In this document: positions 10,323-23,061 of the stretch, one piece after another
Numbering within the stretch: position 1 is the stretch's first letter
Layout of the letters: every line of letters begins with the position of its first letter
Assembly (NCBI GenBank): GCA_036320915.1
Contig: JAXBDG010000007.1
Span: 1,674,001-1,738,000 of the forward strand
Direction: 5' to 3'
Length of the DNA stretch: 64,000 nucleotides
Source: Linnemannia elongata
Lineage: Eukaryota; Mortierellomycota; Mortierellomycetes; Mortierellales; Mortierellaceae
Notes under the pieces: generated by a model
What the model saw: only the letters and a program-made list of their open reading frames with translations
What the model was told of the DNA's origin: nothing
Databases searched by the model: none
Made by a program: the position numbers and the translations under genes

Positions 10323-12565
10323 TCAAACGAACGGTGCAGGAGCAGCGGTGGGATCAACGGCATCAGGAATATCGCCCATAAAGTTGGCCTGGTTCTCATC
10401 GACATGGTGGAAATCCAGAATCTCGCTGTACATCATGACCTTCCAAGTATCGACGGGGAGGTCGGCATCGTTGAAGGACCAGTCAAAGACCTCGGCTGCG
10501 ACGGGCTCATCATCGGGATCGTGGTAGGGCTCCAGGTACTTGTGGTACAATGCGTCTCCTGCAGTGATGCGCTTTTTGGGGTCGAATACCAACATGCTCT
10601 CCAACAAATCCAGTGCTGTTACATGAATGTGGGAAGTAATGACAGATGAATAGTTAATCTCTGTGAGTCTGAAGAAGGGCACGAAAGTTTGAGGACAAAG
10701 AAGGGTAATTGAGCATACCGATGGGATCAGAGTTGGGGAACCGTGTGGTGAGCGGGATCTTTTCTCTCTTGGGGAGCGACTGGACGAACCGCAAGGTCTG
10801 CGAAGAGTAAACAAAAAAGGTAAAACGAGTCAGCTCCTTTGAATTATTTGAGGGTCATAATCCCGCATGTACAGCTCCTTGGGGAGAGGACTACGACCTA
10901 CGTTTTCACTGCCAATGGTCTTGATAACATCATCAGGTGGAGTTCCAAGGAGCTCAGTAATGATGGAGAACTGGTTCACATCTACAGTGTGGAAAAGTGA
11001 AATGAGATCAGTCCATGCTCCGCAATATCCCGCCATAGAAACAATAGCCCTCGTGCACATTCATGGTTGTCCAGCTCAACTTACGATCCTTTCCGGGGAA
11101 CAGTGGCTGACCCTCCAACATTTCTGCAAAGATACATCCCACACTCCAAATATCGACTATGAGATGAACAAAGAAGCGAGATATGTGTGAGTTGCTTGAA
11201 AATACGCACACGTAGTACTTGGACTATTGAGAAAAGAAAAGGGATTCTTACCAGCGACGTCGTATTTCTGCCAGGTGAGCATGATCTCTGGAGCGCGGTA
11301 GTACCGTGTCGAGACATATCCTGTCATCTGAGGATCCTGAATACGAGCCAGTCCAAAGTCGCAAATCTAAGAGAAAACACGCGGAGCAAGTTTGTGTCAG
11401 TTTAAAACGCTCGCGTACTCACTAAAGAAGTCATCAAGTTGGACTAGGAAATGTCGCTTTACCTTGAGATCGCAGTTCTCGTTCACCAGAATGTTGCTTG
11501 GTTTCTATGACAATAAATAAAATCCCGGGAACACGGTCAGTCGCGTCGTATGATGGTGTGCAATCACAAACAGTGAATCCTGGAAATGCCTGTCTTACCA
11601 AGTCACGATGAACAACGCCGGCAGAATGGAGGTATTTGAGACCACGCTGTTCAAAGATGGTAAAAAGGGGTGGTTAGCATGTGGACTTTCGCGCGAGTCG
11701 AAAAGAAACAAGGTACTACAGCCAGAAAAGAAGGAGCATACCAAGATCTGATAGAGAAAATACTGGATGAACTGCTTGTCCAGGGGTCGAGAGGTCAAGA
11801 GGCGGTGCAAGTCCGTTCCAAGCAATTCCGTGACAAAGTAGCTACATGGTTTCGCGAACCAGATGAAAAAGTCCAGAGTGAGTAGGAGTGTTTGCGTTGT
11901 CCAGTCAGCCCATGTTTCCAGTTCTGTTTTAATCCTTACATGTCCTCCAGAGGGGAAATGAAAATGTCGCTCAAGCTAATAATCTAAAAGGTGAACAGTA
12001 CAAAAAGAGTCTTCCATGTCAGTTTGATCGTCCTTGGGGTGCAATTTAACAAAAAAGAGGACAGTCCCTGCTGTTCCCGCGGTCGCCCCGGTTGATGTGT
12101 AATCATACATTCTCGTGCTTGAGGTGCTTCAACAGCTTCAGTTCACGGTAGGTGCGCTTCGACAGGACGGGGGTGCTGAAGGGCTTCATAATCTTTTTGA
12201 TGGCAACAGGCTGGCTGGTCAACTCGTCCTTGGCGGAACTATTAGTTTGGCATCATTACAGGGAGAACGAATTAGTACACTGATGGATATAGTTGTTCTC
12301 AAGAGAGTTATCCTGTTACAAGAACTTGACTCATTGCGAGTATTACCAGACAAGACCAAAGGCGCCCATTCCGACTGGTTGGAGATCGACATAACTAGTG
12401 ATGGAGAATCAAAAGAGTGCAATTCAATGGCAGTTAGCAGAGGGTCATCGCGTTTGTTGCCAATATACAAAGAAAGGGTGGATGGTTTTTTTTTTTGTAT
12501 TGACAGTACCGAGTGGTGACCTCGAAAACGGTTCCAAAGATGGACAGCTTTGCGAACTGGGCCAT
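10323..12565 (-). CDS. hog1: Hog1/p38-type stress-activated MAP kinase
   Basis: Twelve exons: 12565..12510, 12394..12347, 12238..12109, 11983..11940, 11841..11742, 11646..11599, 11504..11463, 11366..11252, 11156..11085, 10981..10902, 10797..10719, 10615..10323. Together they give 368 aa with every junction in frame. Kinase landmarks: Gly loop GMGAFG, VAIKK lysine, HRDLKPSN catalytic loop, DFGLARIQ, activation lip MTGY (the TGY dual-phosphorylation motif of the Hog1/p38 group), RYYRAPE, and a C-terminal acidic docking-type segment ([13 protein letters not shown]). Start [20 protein letters not shown] matches the family N-terminus. It should be activated by a Pbs2-type MAPKK under osmotic and other stress and act in cytoplasm and nucleus. 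Two exons are under 50 nt. Confidence 0.96.
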
Positions 12566-15500
12566 GGTGTGAAAAAGGATGAGAAAGGGTAAAGGAGGTA
12601 AAAGAAAGGAAAGGAAAAAATGGAAAGAAGAAAAGAAAAGTGGGTGCAGGTGCAGGTGCAGGTGAGGGTGTGTGCGGGGGAGGAGTGAGGGAGGGAGTGA
12701 GAGAGAGAGAGAGGGCTGAAGAAGGAAAGAGAAAAGGAAAAAAAAGAAGAAAAAAAAAAAAAGACAATCAAAGCAGAGGAAAGGAAGGAAAAAGGAACGT
12801 AAGACTAGCGTGGTCTCAGTCCCTGATTAATGATAATGATTGTCCTTTTGCTGATGGTACCTGAGATTTTTGTTCTTTCCTTCCGTGCCTGAAATTGACA
12901 TGTTTATCATGTTTATCATCGTCCATCTAAAGATGACCCTGTTTGTCCACTGTTTGTTCATTGTTCGTTGTTCGTTGTCCACTTTAGTTTGTCCACTTTT
13001 GTTTTCTTGCCTTCCACATGATGTCATTTGTTGTTGTTTTTTTCTTGGTCCGCCTTTCTTTGGCGCGCCTCTTGTCTATTCCATCTCACTCGTTCGCCTT
13101 GCCCATGGGGCACCATTGACGACACTCTGCATGTGCCTGGGCTCACTAGTCAACACTGCTGCAATGTTTTCTTTATTTTGTTTGTTGTATTCCGACATTC
13201 TCGCCGTCTCTGGCCTCACTCATTCATTGTCCTTTCTTGGAAGAAGATGCCCTTTCAACGATTCCTCGGCTGGGGATGCTCCTTCACAGCAATCAATGGT
13301 CATCTCGCGTCCTTTATACCCGTGGCTGTGCCAAGATAGGCGCCGTACTGGATCACATGATGCAAGGGGGGGAATGCATGGATTGGATCGTGCTCAGAAA
13401 AGAAAAAAAATGACAATTGCCTCCGCGCGTTTCATGGTCTCCGAGAATTAGGAGGTCATTGTCCTTTCGTAAAAGCTGACAGTTTTTTTCTTTGTTGAAC
13501 GTTTCTTGATCAGACCGTTCAAGCGCCCATTACTTTTGAAAAAGAAAGGCTGGGAAAGGCTGGGATTGGGTTGAAAGAGCTGGACAAAGGCGCCGTAATG
13601 TCGCGCTGAAAGTTAAGACAAGACCAGAATATGTGCTGGGAGTCATGCAGTACTGGATCCATCGGACAAACCCTGTTGGAGACTCACTTGTCTGTTTCTG
13701 TACTGTATGTTGTTTAGTATGTTCATTCAAGGATAGAGGGACAGCATTGCGCTGCTTACCCGTGTGCCCGTGTGCCCGTGTGCCTGTGGTCGTTATTCGT
13801 CCGTCGTTTTGGTTGTCTCCTTGGCCACCTCCTCTTTTTGTTGTCTCCTGTTCGTTAGAAAAGGGTTACAGCATCTCCTTATTTTCTTTTTGCTCTCTTT
13901 TTTTTTTCTTCCTTTCTTCTTTCTTTTTCTCCTTTTCAGAGAAGGAGAGTGATCTCTCTTGAACGCATTCCTCCACTCCATTTCTCTTTCTCTTCCTCTT
14001 CCCCGTCCTCTTTCCTCTTTCCTCCTCTTTCCTCTCCATCCTTCATGCCTTCATTCTGACGCCTCTTCATTACTCATTCCTCACATTCAACCTCACCTCC
14101 CATTCCTATCCCATTGAGACGTTCAATTCTTTTTTTCTAGGTAAAGAAGTGAATGAGGAAGTAGGTAAAAGGAGAACTACCGTTGTCTACAATAACAAAC
14201 AACCACAGACCTCCACTACAACTGGAAAACAGAGAGAGCACTTTTTTTTCTCTTTTTCCTGTGAGGCAGGATACCGGCTCAGCAAATATCTTTCCAGGCT
14301 TACTGTTTACAAATTTCGCCCTTCTCGGCTCCTTGCAGCGCACATTTATCTTTTTTATTTTTTTTATTGCCCTTTGGGTTGGGTTGGATGGGACCCAGCT
14401 GCAGTTCCCTCCTTGTCCGATTTACACTGCCGTCCGTCCCTTTCGTTCTGGTTGAACATGGCCCTTTTAACAACCGCCGCCACTTCCTTTTTTCTTTTTC
14501 TTTTCCTTTTTCTTTCTGCTTTTTCCTTGCACCCAATTCTCTCCGCCAACTTACTTCCCCCCTTTCACAATGGTATCGTCATACGACATTCATCTTTTTT
14601 TTTTTTTTTTTTTTTTTCCTTTTTTTGTTACACGCCATTCCACCATGAGGAGTCAATCAGCCGAATTAGATCTTGATCTCTATTCTACAGCACCTGATCG
14701 ACCTTCTTTTTTTTCTTTTTTTTTTCCTGTATATGCTACTGTACTCAATTGATCCCAGCAACTGCTATATCCTATTTATCCTTCCACAGTCTCCAAGCCG
14801 GGTCACATTGAATCCAGCTTCTTTTCTTCTTTTTTCCTTACTTTACTGGCTCTTTTGTAACCCTCGTTTTTTTTTCACTACACGCAACCATTCAACAAAT
14901 ATTTTTTTCATCGTTCTACCATTTCTGCTGAAATAACGACATGTGTATGTGTGCCAGTCGTTATGTGTTAAGAATGGTCAGGACAGGATGCTTCTTTATT
15001 TTATTTTTCCCCTCCCTTTGCCTTTGCCCCTTCTGCCCTTCTTCCCCCTTCTGCCCCTCTTCCCCTTCGCCGTCGTCCCTCATTGTTCCTCCTCTTTCCT
15101 GCAGGACTAGACCGGGCGCGTGCAAGGACCAAATGGGGAAGAAAAAATAACAAGGGATAAAAGACACGGACGCTCTTGGGATCGATTGTTTTTTTTTTTA
15201 GTGCGTGTGTTTTTGTTCTTTGCGTGAACTACGGCGGGGTTGCGTTTACGATGTGAGCGGACAAGCGAAGTAAGCAAAAGCGACGTACAAGCAAAGCAAA
15301 AAAAGACAAGAAAAAAAAGGGAAATCGCTTGTTGTTTGTCATGATTCAATCCGATGTTTGGTGTTGTGCTCGTTCCTTTGATTATTCTTTACATTCGCAG
15401 GCAGAAGGTAGACAGACTGGCGGACAGGTCAGTAGTTTGCATGAATGAAATGGGATGAAGGTCCGTCCGTCTGCCTGTCTGTCTGTCTGTCTGTCAGCCA

Positions 15501-16702
15501 GGCAGTCAGTCAGTCAGTCGAGTCTGTTAGTCAGTCGGGGCCATTCTTTTGAACATTGTTCATGCCTTTGTTTTGCTTTTTTTGAATTGTTTGATATCGA
15601 AAATGCGTCTTTCTGATACATACTTTTTTTTTCGTGTCCGTGTCCATCCATGTGCGTGTATGTTGTTTGGTGTTGATACATTTTTCCCTATTATCCTTTC
15701 TCTTTTGGCTGTGGTCTCATCGGCCTATTTTTTTTTTATTTTTTTCTTTTTTTCCCTCCAACTCTTCTTCCCTCTCTTTTCCCTCTCCTTCCCTCCTTCT
15801 TTATCGTTCCTTCTTCGACTCTTCCTTCCTTCCTTCCTTCCTTCCTTCTTTCTACACTCTGATCTTCTTTTCCTCAGTCTTCATTCATTCCACTCAATTC
15901 AATTCGTTCATTCGTCACTCACTTACTCACTCACTCACTCACTCACTCTCTCACTCTCTCTCTCTCTCTCTTACTCTTACTATTCTTATTCCTGCCTGTC
16001 TACTATATATATCTCACTCGCCTGCACTTCTTCATCCTCCTTCTCCTCTTCCTCTCCATTCCTCATTCCTCCTCCTCCTGTCCTTCAAACAGGTAATCCC
16101 TCTCCTTCGACAACCACACACTCATACACGCCCTTTTCATACCTCCTTCGCCACCTACACAAATTCACTCCACATGACTTAATTCCACCTCTCTGACACT
16201 CATACCCTTTCATTCCTTTCAACTACCCTGTAGCAGCAACCTCTCAACTAACGACAATACCCTTTTGACGACGTTGTTCACCTCCAAACGGTCAACTCCC
16301 TTTCAACCGTACAACCCAACTTCCTTCTCAGCTCTCATTATCAATACACGACCACCGACCTTTAATCCGCAATACACCATCCAGTAACGAAACGACCACC
16401 CTCCACCACTATCTCCACCAAAAAAAATCCAGCCTACAAGGCGCTCCTCTTTCTCCTCTCCTCTCTTCTCCTCTCCTCACCTTTTACCCCTCTCTACAAT
16501 CCATTTAATTACTCTTCCAAGGCTCACACTTACTCATACACATAACCAGCACACTCCCCCCCTCCCCTCACTCTCACTCTCTCTCCCTCTCCTCTCCTTC
16601 GGCGCGTAATATATCCCTTTTACGACCTGCAACTCCTCCTTTCTATTTTCGAAACACCAATATCAGCAGCAATATCAACAACAACGTACATATCCTGCCA
16701 CC
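12566..16702. other. 4.1-kb divergent intergenic region, low complexity, no gene seen
   Basis: Shared upstream region of hog1 (minus) and the G alpha gene (plus). It contains G(T/C)GCAG repeats (12,640-12,665), T-runs (e.g. near 14,588), a TGTC/CAGT repeat block (~15,470-15,530), TTCC repeats (~15,821-15,848) and TCAC/CT repeats (~15,913-15,970). The last ~700 bp before 16,703 is strongly C/T- and CA-rich, as in long fungal 5' leaders. Long open frames here (for example 15,549-16,196) consist of Ser/Leu/Phe low complexity and are rejected. Confidence 0.55.
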
Positions 16703-18981
16703 ATGGGTCTGTGTCTGTCTGCCGAGGAAATCGAACAAAAGGAAATCAGCCAAAATATCGACCGTGGCCTGGAAGAGGACAACAGGCGGTTGAAGAAGGA
16801 ATGCAAGATCTTGCTGCTAGGTAAGTTCCTAACCTATTGCTGAAATAATATCTTTTTTTTTACTCCATTGGAACGTGGACCCACAAAGGTTTCTTTCTTT
16901 GACTTCACAACTAAAGCTGTTATCAAAAACATGCCCCCCGTGTTATTATTATTAACCTTGACCTTACCAAAAAAAACTAATTATCAATTCTTTTTAGGAA
17001 GCGGAGAGTCGGGCAAGTCGACTATTGTAAAGCAGATGAAAGTCATCCATCAGGGCGGATACAGTCGAGAAGAACTAGCAACCTACCGGCTGACAATCTA
17101 CAAGAACCTAGTCGAGTCTGCGCAAGCATTGGTCCTCGCCATGGAGCGGCTGCGGCTAGAGCCCGCCAAACCCGAGAACAGGACCATGGCGGACCGAATT
17201 CTCGACTATCGCGTCGACGCCGATCCCTATTTCACGCTCAGCGCCGACATTGTCAATGCGATCGATTCGCTTTACCACGACCCGATCACAGCAGCGTGCA
17301 TGGAACGGTCCAGCGAGTTCTACATGATGGATTCTGCGCCCTAGTAAGTGTGTACTTTCTGTTGTTTGGCTGGAAGAGGGGTATATCTGTTGTTTGTTTG
17401 GGCGCTACCCTTCGCCTCGCATAAAGCGTTTTGGTTTTCCTGTTTTTGTGTCTGTTTAATCGATTTCTCGCTGAGACACAATGACGGAGCAGGAAATATC
17501 ATTTCTCTTTGCCCTTTTCACCCCCCCTTTTTTTCTCTCTTTTCTGTCCTTAGTGTGTTGCACTTTTACTTTCTAGGCTGTTTTCTTGCCTCTGCGCACT
17601 TACTGCTTCAAAGATGATACGCGACTCACCATTAACATTTTTTTTTATCTTCCCCTTCTACTGCTTCTTTTTGTTGGATGACTGAACAGCTTCTTCAGTC
17701 AAGTTCGTCGGATAGGCGCCGATGACTATACACCCAGCGTACAAGATGTCCTTCGAGCGCGTTCTAAAACAACAGGCATCTCTGAGACGCGCTTTAACAT
17801 GGGGCAACTCAGCATACAGTACGAACCACATGCATTTCGTTTTGTAGTTTGTTTTATTTCAATGGATAGACGGATGTAACTAACACAACTATTTGCCATC
17901 CTTTACTTAGTATGTTTGATGTAGGTGGACAGCGGTCTGAAAGGAAAAAATGGATCCACTGCTTTGAAGCAGTGACCTCGATCATTTTCTGCGTCGCGTT
18001 GAGCGAGTACGACCAAGTCCTACTGGAGGAATCTGGACAGGTAGCGGATCAAATTACAAACATGTCCTTTATACTGCTCTTCTTATGTTCATTTCTGTTG
18101 TCAGTCTTTGTAATCACACCTCCTAAACCACACAGCTCAACTTTTTTATTGTCACTCGCCGCTTGCATATAGAATCGAATGGCGGAGAGTCTGGTCTTGT
18201 TCGAGTCGGTCATCAACAGTCGCTGGTTCCTCCGCACCTCGATCATCCTCTTCATGAACAAGATTGATCTATTTGCCGCCAAGCTATCAAAAATCCCGCT
18301 GGAAAAGTTCTTTACCGACTATACAGGTAACATATTCTGTACACTCTACGCAGGACACCCAGGACGGATGCAGGCTGGAGAAGTAAGCAAGGCACTTACT
18401 TGTCATTCTCGTCGCACTTTCTATATTAGGCGGACCGGATATCAGCAAGGCTGCAAAGTACATTCTCTGGCGATTCACTCAAACCAATCGCGCGCGTCTC
18501 CACATATACCCTCAGTAAGCTTTCATTTGTTAATGTCCTCTACATGATTTGTCAATATCAAGACTTTGGGTTGCCTTGCTAACATGCTTTTCTGCTCATT
18601 TCCATTTGCTACGTTTAGCATGACTCAAGCCACGGACACACTGAATGTAAGCTGTTCTTCTTTCATCTTGGATCGTAAGCAGTGCTGAACCAGTGTGTGA
18701 CAAAAAAATTAACCCACATTTTACTTGTTTGACCCATTCTAATGCTGCCGCCATCCTCATCCTCATCATTCCCAACTACAGATTCGGTAAGCTTCAAAAC
18801 ATATGTGTGCCTCTGTCCACGGACCATGAATCACACTCAGGATGCTTAAAGATGATGAGACTAACCCCCCCCCCCCCCCTCTTCTACATTCCTCCTGTTC
18901 TTGATCCTATATAGACTCGTGTTTGCAGCCGTCAAGGAAACGATCTTGCAGAACGCACTAAAGGACAGTGGCATTTTATGA
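16703..18981 (+). CDS. heterotrimeric G-protein alpha subunit
   Basis: Nine exons: 16703..16820, 16998..17343, 17690..17818, 17911..18040, 18173..18326, 18430..18514, 18619..18646, 18782..18786 and 18915..18981. They give 353 aa, the normal length of the family. The start sits in CCACCATGG and gives MGLCLS: Gly2 for myristoylation and Cys4 for palmitoylation. GTPase motifs are all present: GSGESGKS (G1), SKTTGI (G2, after an Arg), DVGGQ (G3), NKID (G4) and TQATDT (G5). Exon 8 is only 5 nt (ATTCG), flanked by AG and GTAAGC; it is needed to join TDTLN to IRLVFAAVK. The C-terminus is KDSGIL, without the Cys at -4 seen in pertussis-toxin-sensitive Gi-like subunits. It would couple a membrane receptor to cAMP or MAPK signalling at the plasma membrane. 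Confidence 0.95.
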
Positions 18982-19164
18982 ATAAAACTTTTGTCTCGCT
19001 CCTCCGCACACACTCTCTCAAACTTTTCTCATTTCGGCTCGTTTTACGTTGAAAACGACCATTTGGATCAGATATCATATCTGTAGGTGGTAGTATCTCT
19101 TTTAATTATTTTTTTCAAGCCGCAACAGATTTCAGGAGACGCTTGGACCGAGCACCGTCTCTGC

Positions 19165-19209
<45 letters not shown>

Positions 19210-19563
19210 AGGGGGGAAAGGCATTGACCACCACCTTATTCGTTTTGATGCGACCTCATATTTTCCACCACTAAAAACGAATGAAAAAAGGCTTCTCGTC
19301 CCTTGTTCTCGTGAGCTCGCACTACCCTCCAGCCTTCTCAAATGTCACTCACAACGGCGTCAATGTCTTCACTTCCACCTCCAACAATCTAGATTGCACA
19401 AAGCCGTACTCTACCCCCAGTGGAACTCTACAGGTCCTTCAGGCACAAAGACACACAATGGCGCTAAAATTCTTCCCACGTGACCTTTAAATATTTTCTC
19501 ACGTGAGGATTGAATTCGGCTACCTTGGAAATAAAAATAATTTAGAATTTTAGTAGCCATCGA
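18982..19563. other. intergenic with A43 tract
   Basis: Downstream of the G alpha gene. An uninterrupted run of 43 A lies at 19,166..19,208 after CACCGTCTCTGCC. It resembles a retroelement tail, but no element is recognisable upstream of it. No gene supported. Confidence 0.5.
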
Positions 19564-19637
19564 GCTTCTGTGGCGCAATTGGTTAGCGCGTCTGACTGTT
19601 AATCAGGAGGTTGGTGGTTCAAGCCCACCCAGGAGCG
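19564..19637 (+). tRNA. tRNA-Asn (GTT anticodon)
   Basis: Cloverleaf with acceptor GCTTCTG/CAGGAGC and discriminator G, D arm GCGC-AATTGGTTA-GCGC, anticodon loop CTGTTAA (GTT, Asn) on stem TCTGA/TCAGG, and T arm TGGTGG-TTCAAGC-CCACCC type. No intron. Unlike the other two tRNA genes in the window, no LINE sequence is seen beside it. Confidence 0.93.
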
Positions 19638-19825
19638 TTTCTTTTGCCTTTTGATGGCTTTGAGGTCGTTGCTTTTTTTGTTCTTGGTTTGTTTGGTGTT
19701 GGCTCTCAAGGAGAGAAAAGGCAGATAACCATTGCGATTTATTATTTTTGGTAGGAATGAATGGCTGGTTATAAAAAAGATATCCTCTTTTTTTCTCTTG
19801 CGCTCCTCCTAACAATGACTCCACT

Positions 19826-22800
19826 CTAATCCTTCTTGACAAGAACAAGGGCAGTACGACAGGGGATATAAACTTGAACGAAATGCTCCCGATCACACCA
19901 CTGTCCTTGCGTCGAAAAGAACTGACTCTCTTGACTGACACGATCATGCCCTCCAAACCTCGGCTCATCGGTATTCAACGCAATCCGGTATTGCCCTGCT
20001 GCGGGAACACCGACCCTGTAATCTGTAAAGGATTTTGTAGGATGGAAATTGAAAATAAACACGGCTCCGGCACGATCAAAGACAAGGACCTTGTCACTTT
20101 CATGTTTAAGCGAGACGAATGCCTGGGGGGCGGGGAGCCATCCGATCTGGGCTTCGGCATGGTTCATGGCAGAGTCGAACTCGTTGAGGAACTTGTACCG
20201 CAAGAGGTCGTCATCGACGACATTCCATTGACGACGCGCGTAGTGGAAGGAGGAGTTGTTTCCTGCGCGAGGGAAGTCGAGCCATTCGGGGTGGCCGAAT
20301 TCGTTGCCGATGAATGTCAAGTAGCCCTCTCCTCCCAACGCATGTGTCACCAGTCTATTGTTCACAGAAGAAATACGATACAGTGAATATCATGCAGTTA
20401 CAAGATGCAAAAGAAATATGAAACACCTGCTTGGAATACAGGAGCAGAAAACGAGGCAGGAGAGACGCGATTGATTCGCTGATGATAATTGTATGTGGCG
20501 ATAATATCTCATACCTGATCATCTTATGGAGGGCAAGACCGCGGTCGATAATGGGGGTCAACTCGGTGAGGACACTCATATGGGTGTACATCTCCTTGTC
20601 CATCAACCAGAACGCAATCGTCTTGTCACCCACCAAAGCCTGGTCATGCGACTCGCAGTAAGCAATCGATGGTTCCTATGAGTGGTTGAAAGTGCGAGAA
20701 TATGTGTTAGAGGGTGTGTGTGTAAGTTGAAACGAGACTAACAACAATAAAAAAACGTGAGCAAGGAAAAAAAGAATACCTTGTATCGGCGGTTGGTGAG
20801 GGTAAACACAATGTTGCCAATGTCCCACTCATCGTCCGACTTTTCCTTGAGCAGCTTGATCCACATGTCTGGGACGGCCATCGAGAGACGGTAGTCAAAT
20901 CCAACACCACCCTCTGTGACAGGTCGGCACAGCGTCGGCATACCAGACACATCTAATTGCAGAGAAAAAGAATCGCGGTTATGATTACTTTATGCCTTTG
21001 TAATTGTAGCGCCAACAGAGAGAAACCTTAGCAACATGAACTCCGAGTTACCTTCGGCGATGGTGATGGACTCGGGGTACAGCTTGTGCAACATATCGTT
21101 GGCGAGCATGAGATAGACAACAGACTCAAGATCGACGGTATCTCCAAAGTACTCTTGATAATTGCCCGAGAATCCGTATCCGATACCGTGGTGGAGGTAC
21201 ATCATGCTGGTGACACCGTCAAAGCGGAAGCCGTCAAAGCGATACTCCTCCATGTAGAAGCGCAAATTACTCAACAGGAAGCGCATGGTCTCGTGGCTGT
21301 TGTAGTTGAACAGACGAGAGTCCCAAAGATCATGGCGGCCTTTACCGCCCTCGTGGAAGTACTGGTGATCACTTCCGTCAAAGTTGTTGAGTCCGTCCAG
21401 GACATTCTTGCAGGCGTGCGAGTGGACGACATCGAGAAGGACTGTGATTCCCAGTCCGTGAGCAGTGTCAATCAACTCCTTCAGCTCCTCAGGTGTACCT
21501 TTTCAATCACAAGAACATTTGTATGAACGTCAGCACATATGGACTTGAATAGTAAGCGAACGTGAGTATAATGCCTCCACGAACAAAACTTACCATAGCG
21601 GCTGCTGACGGCAAAGAAGCTGGTGACTTGGTAACCAAAAGAGGCGTAGTACGCGTGTTCCATGATGGCCATCAACTGAATGGTGTTGTATCCCAACTTC
21701 TTGATGCGGGGGAGGACATTGGCGGTGAACTCTGTGAACTGACCAACACGACCCTCGGGCGTCGCAATTCCGACTACAATCGATAGCAAAAACACCAAGA
21801 AAATGACGGCGATTAGGTTACTTTCTTTTCTTTTGTGTTGGTCGGTGCGAGAAGGTCGGAGATATAAGGTCAAAGCGAAAGGAAAGGAAGCTAAAAACTC
21901 AAAATATCCCCTTCTGTTCACGTCATTGTTTCCCATGCAAAATAAGTATAACACGTACCATGGGCCTCATAGACCTTAAGACTGGCAGGCTTCGGAGGGG
22001 CCTTGTTCTTCCATTGGTACTTCTTGGCGGGGTTCCAGAAGATGGCATCGTACGTGGGAGAGACGCTCAAGTCCTGGGTGACACGCTTGATCCAGGCTGG
22101 GAGGCGATCGATACGGGTGCCGTCAGGCTTGATCATCGTGATCTATAAAGTAGTGCAAATGAGTAGACGATGGGGTGGAAGGAGAGGCAGGGACGAACGA
22201 ACGAATATTTAGCGATAAGGAAACAAAATACGCTAGCCAACCATTCACTCAATCAGGCGGGTCGTGGGTCATTGTCGGATGCCAGCCTCGTCCTTTCTTT
22301 TTACTTTGTTCTTATTTCTTCTTCCAGTGAGCATATTGATAGCAACCATTACCTTGACTTTAGAGTTGTGTTCAATGGCCGGGGTTCCGTCTGCCTTGTT
22401 GGGCAAAAAGATCTCGTACACGCCATAATTGTCCCTTTTCATCGGATGGCTAGAGTTGTTCCATCCGTCTATTCAACAACAGCAAAGCAATATCCACAAT
22501 GAATACAAGGCAGGGGACGAAGAGGAGGAGAAACGGAGAGACAACAAAGGATGAGGTATGTCAATTAGATTTTCGTCAAAGGAAACCAATGAAGTGGAAC
22601 TTACTGAAGTCTCCAAAGAGAAAAGCCTCTTTGGCATTGGGGGCCCATTCGCGATAAGTGATACCCGTATTGGAGACAGTGAACCCGAACCGCTCGTACC
22701 CCTTGCTGAACTTTTCGTATCCTCCCTCGTTCTCGATCTTTTCTCTCCAGTTCTTGTACAGCGAATATCTGTTGTCATCATGTTATCAAAGGAACGAATA

Positions 22801-23061
22801 ATATGCGTGAGAAGGTGAAGTTGCAGAGAGGGCATTCTCAAGATGTTCTATTGGTGATAAGGGAGGCAGGAAGATTGTATGTTACCTATGCTTGAGGCCT
22901 CCAGAGAAAGGCTCGAGCCAGGGATCCAGTCCAATGACGCCAGTACCATCCTCTTCTCTTTCCTGAACAGCGGGTGTCTTTGGCTTGTTGTTGGTGGCAA
23001 CCGCCTTCTCGTTCTTGGAGACGGTGCTCTTTGGCTCTGCAATAGAGGTGGTATGCAACAT
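19826..23061 (-). CDS. GLC3: 1,4-alpha-glucan (glycogen) branching enzyme
   Basis: Nine exons: 23061..22886, 22768..22605, 22468..22353, 22142..21959, 21773..21594, 21498..21052, 20952..20780, 20675..20515, 20354..19826. Total 709 aa, the normal size for eukaryotic GBE. An N-terminal CBM48-like domain is followed by the GH13 (subfamily 8 type) barrel. The conserved regions are visible: DVVHSH (region I), [10 protein letters not shown] with the Asp nucleophile (II), IAEDVSGMP with the Glu acid/base (III) and [11 protein letters not shown] with the transition-state His-Asp (IV). [14 protein letters not shown] is also typical. The enzyme makes alpha-1,6 branches in glycogen in the cytosol. The start is chosen at [12 protein letters not shown] (23061), preceding a Lys-rich leader of about 40 residues. 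Confidence 0.96.

Noticed and set aside
12870..13451. 193-codon plus-strand open frame in the hog1/G alpha intergenic region
   Set aside because: Phe/Leu/Ser-rich, with no domain, no splice support and no conserved pattern.
15549..16196. 215-codon plus-strand open frame
   Set aside because: Encodes microsatellite and pyrimidine-rich leader sequence (Ser/Leu/Phe runs) upstream of G alpha.
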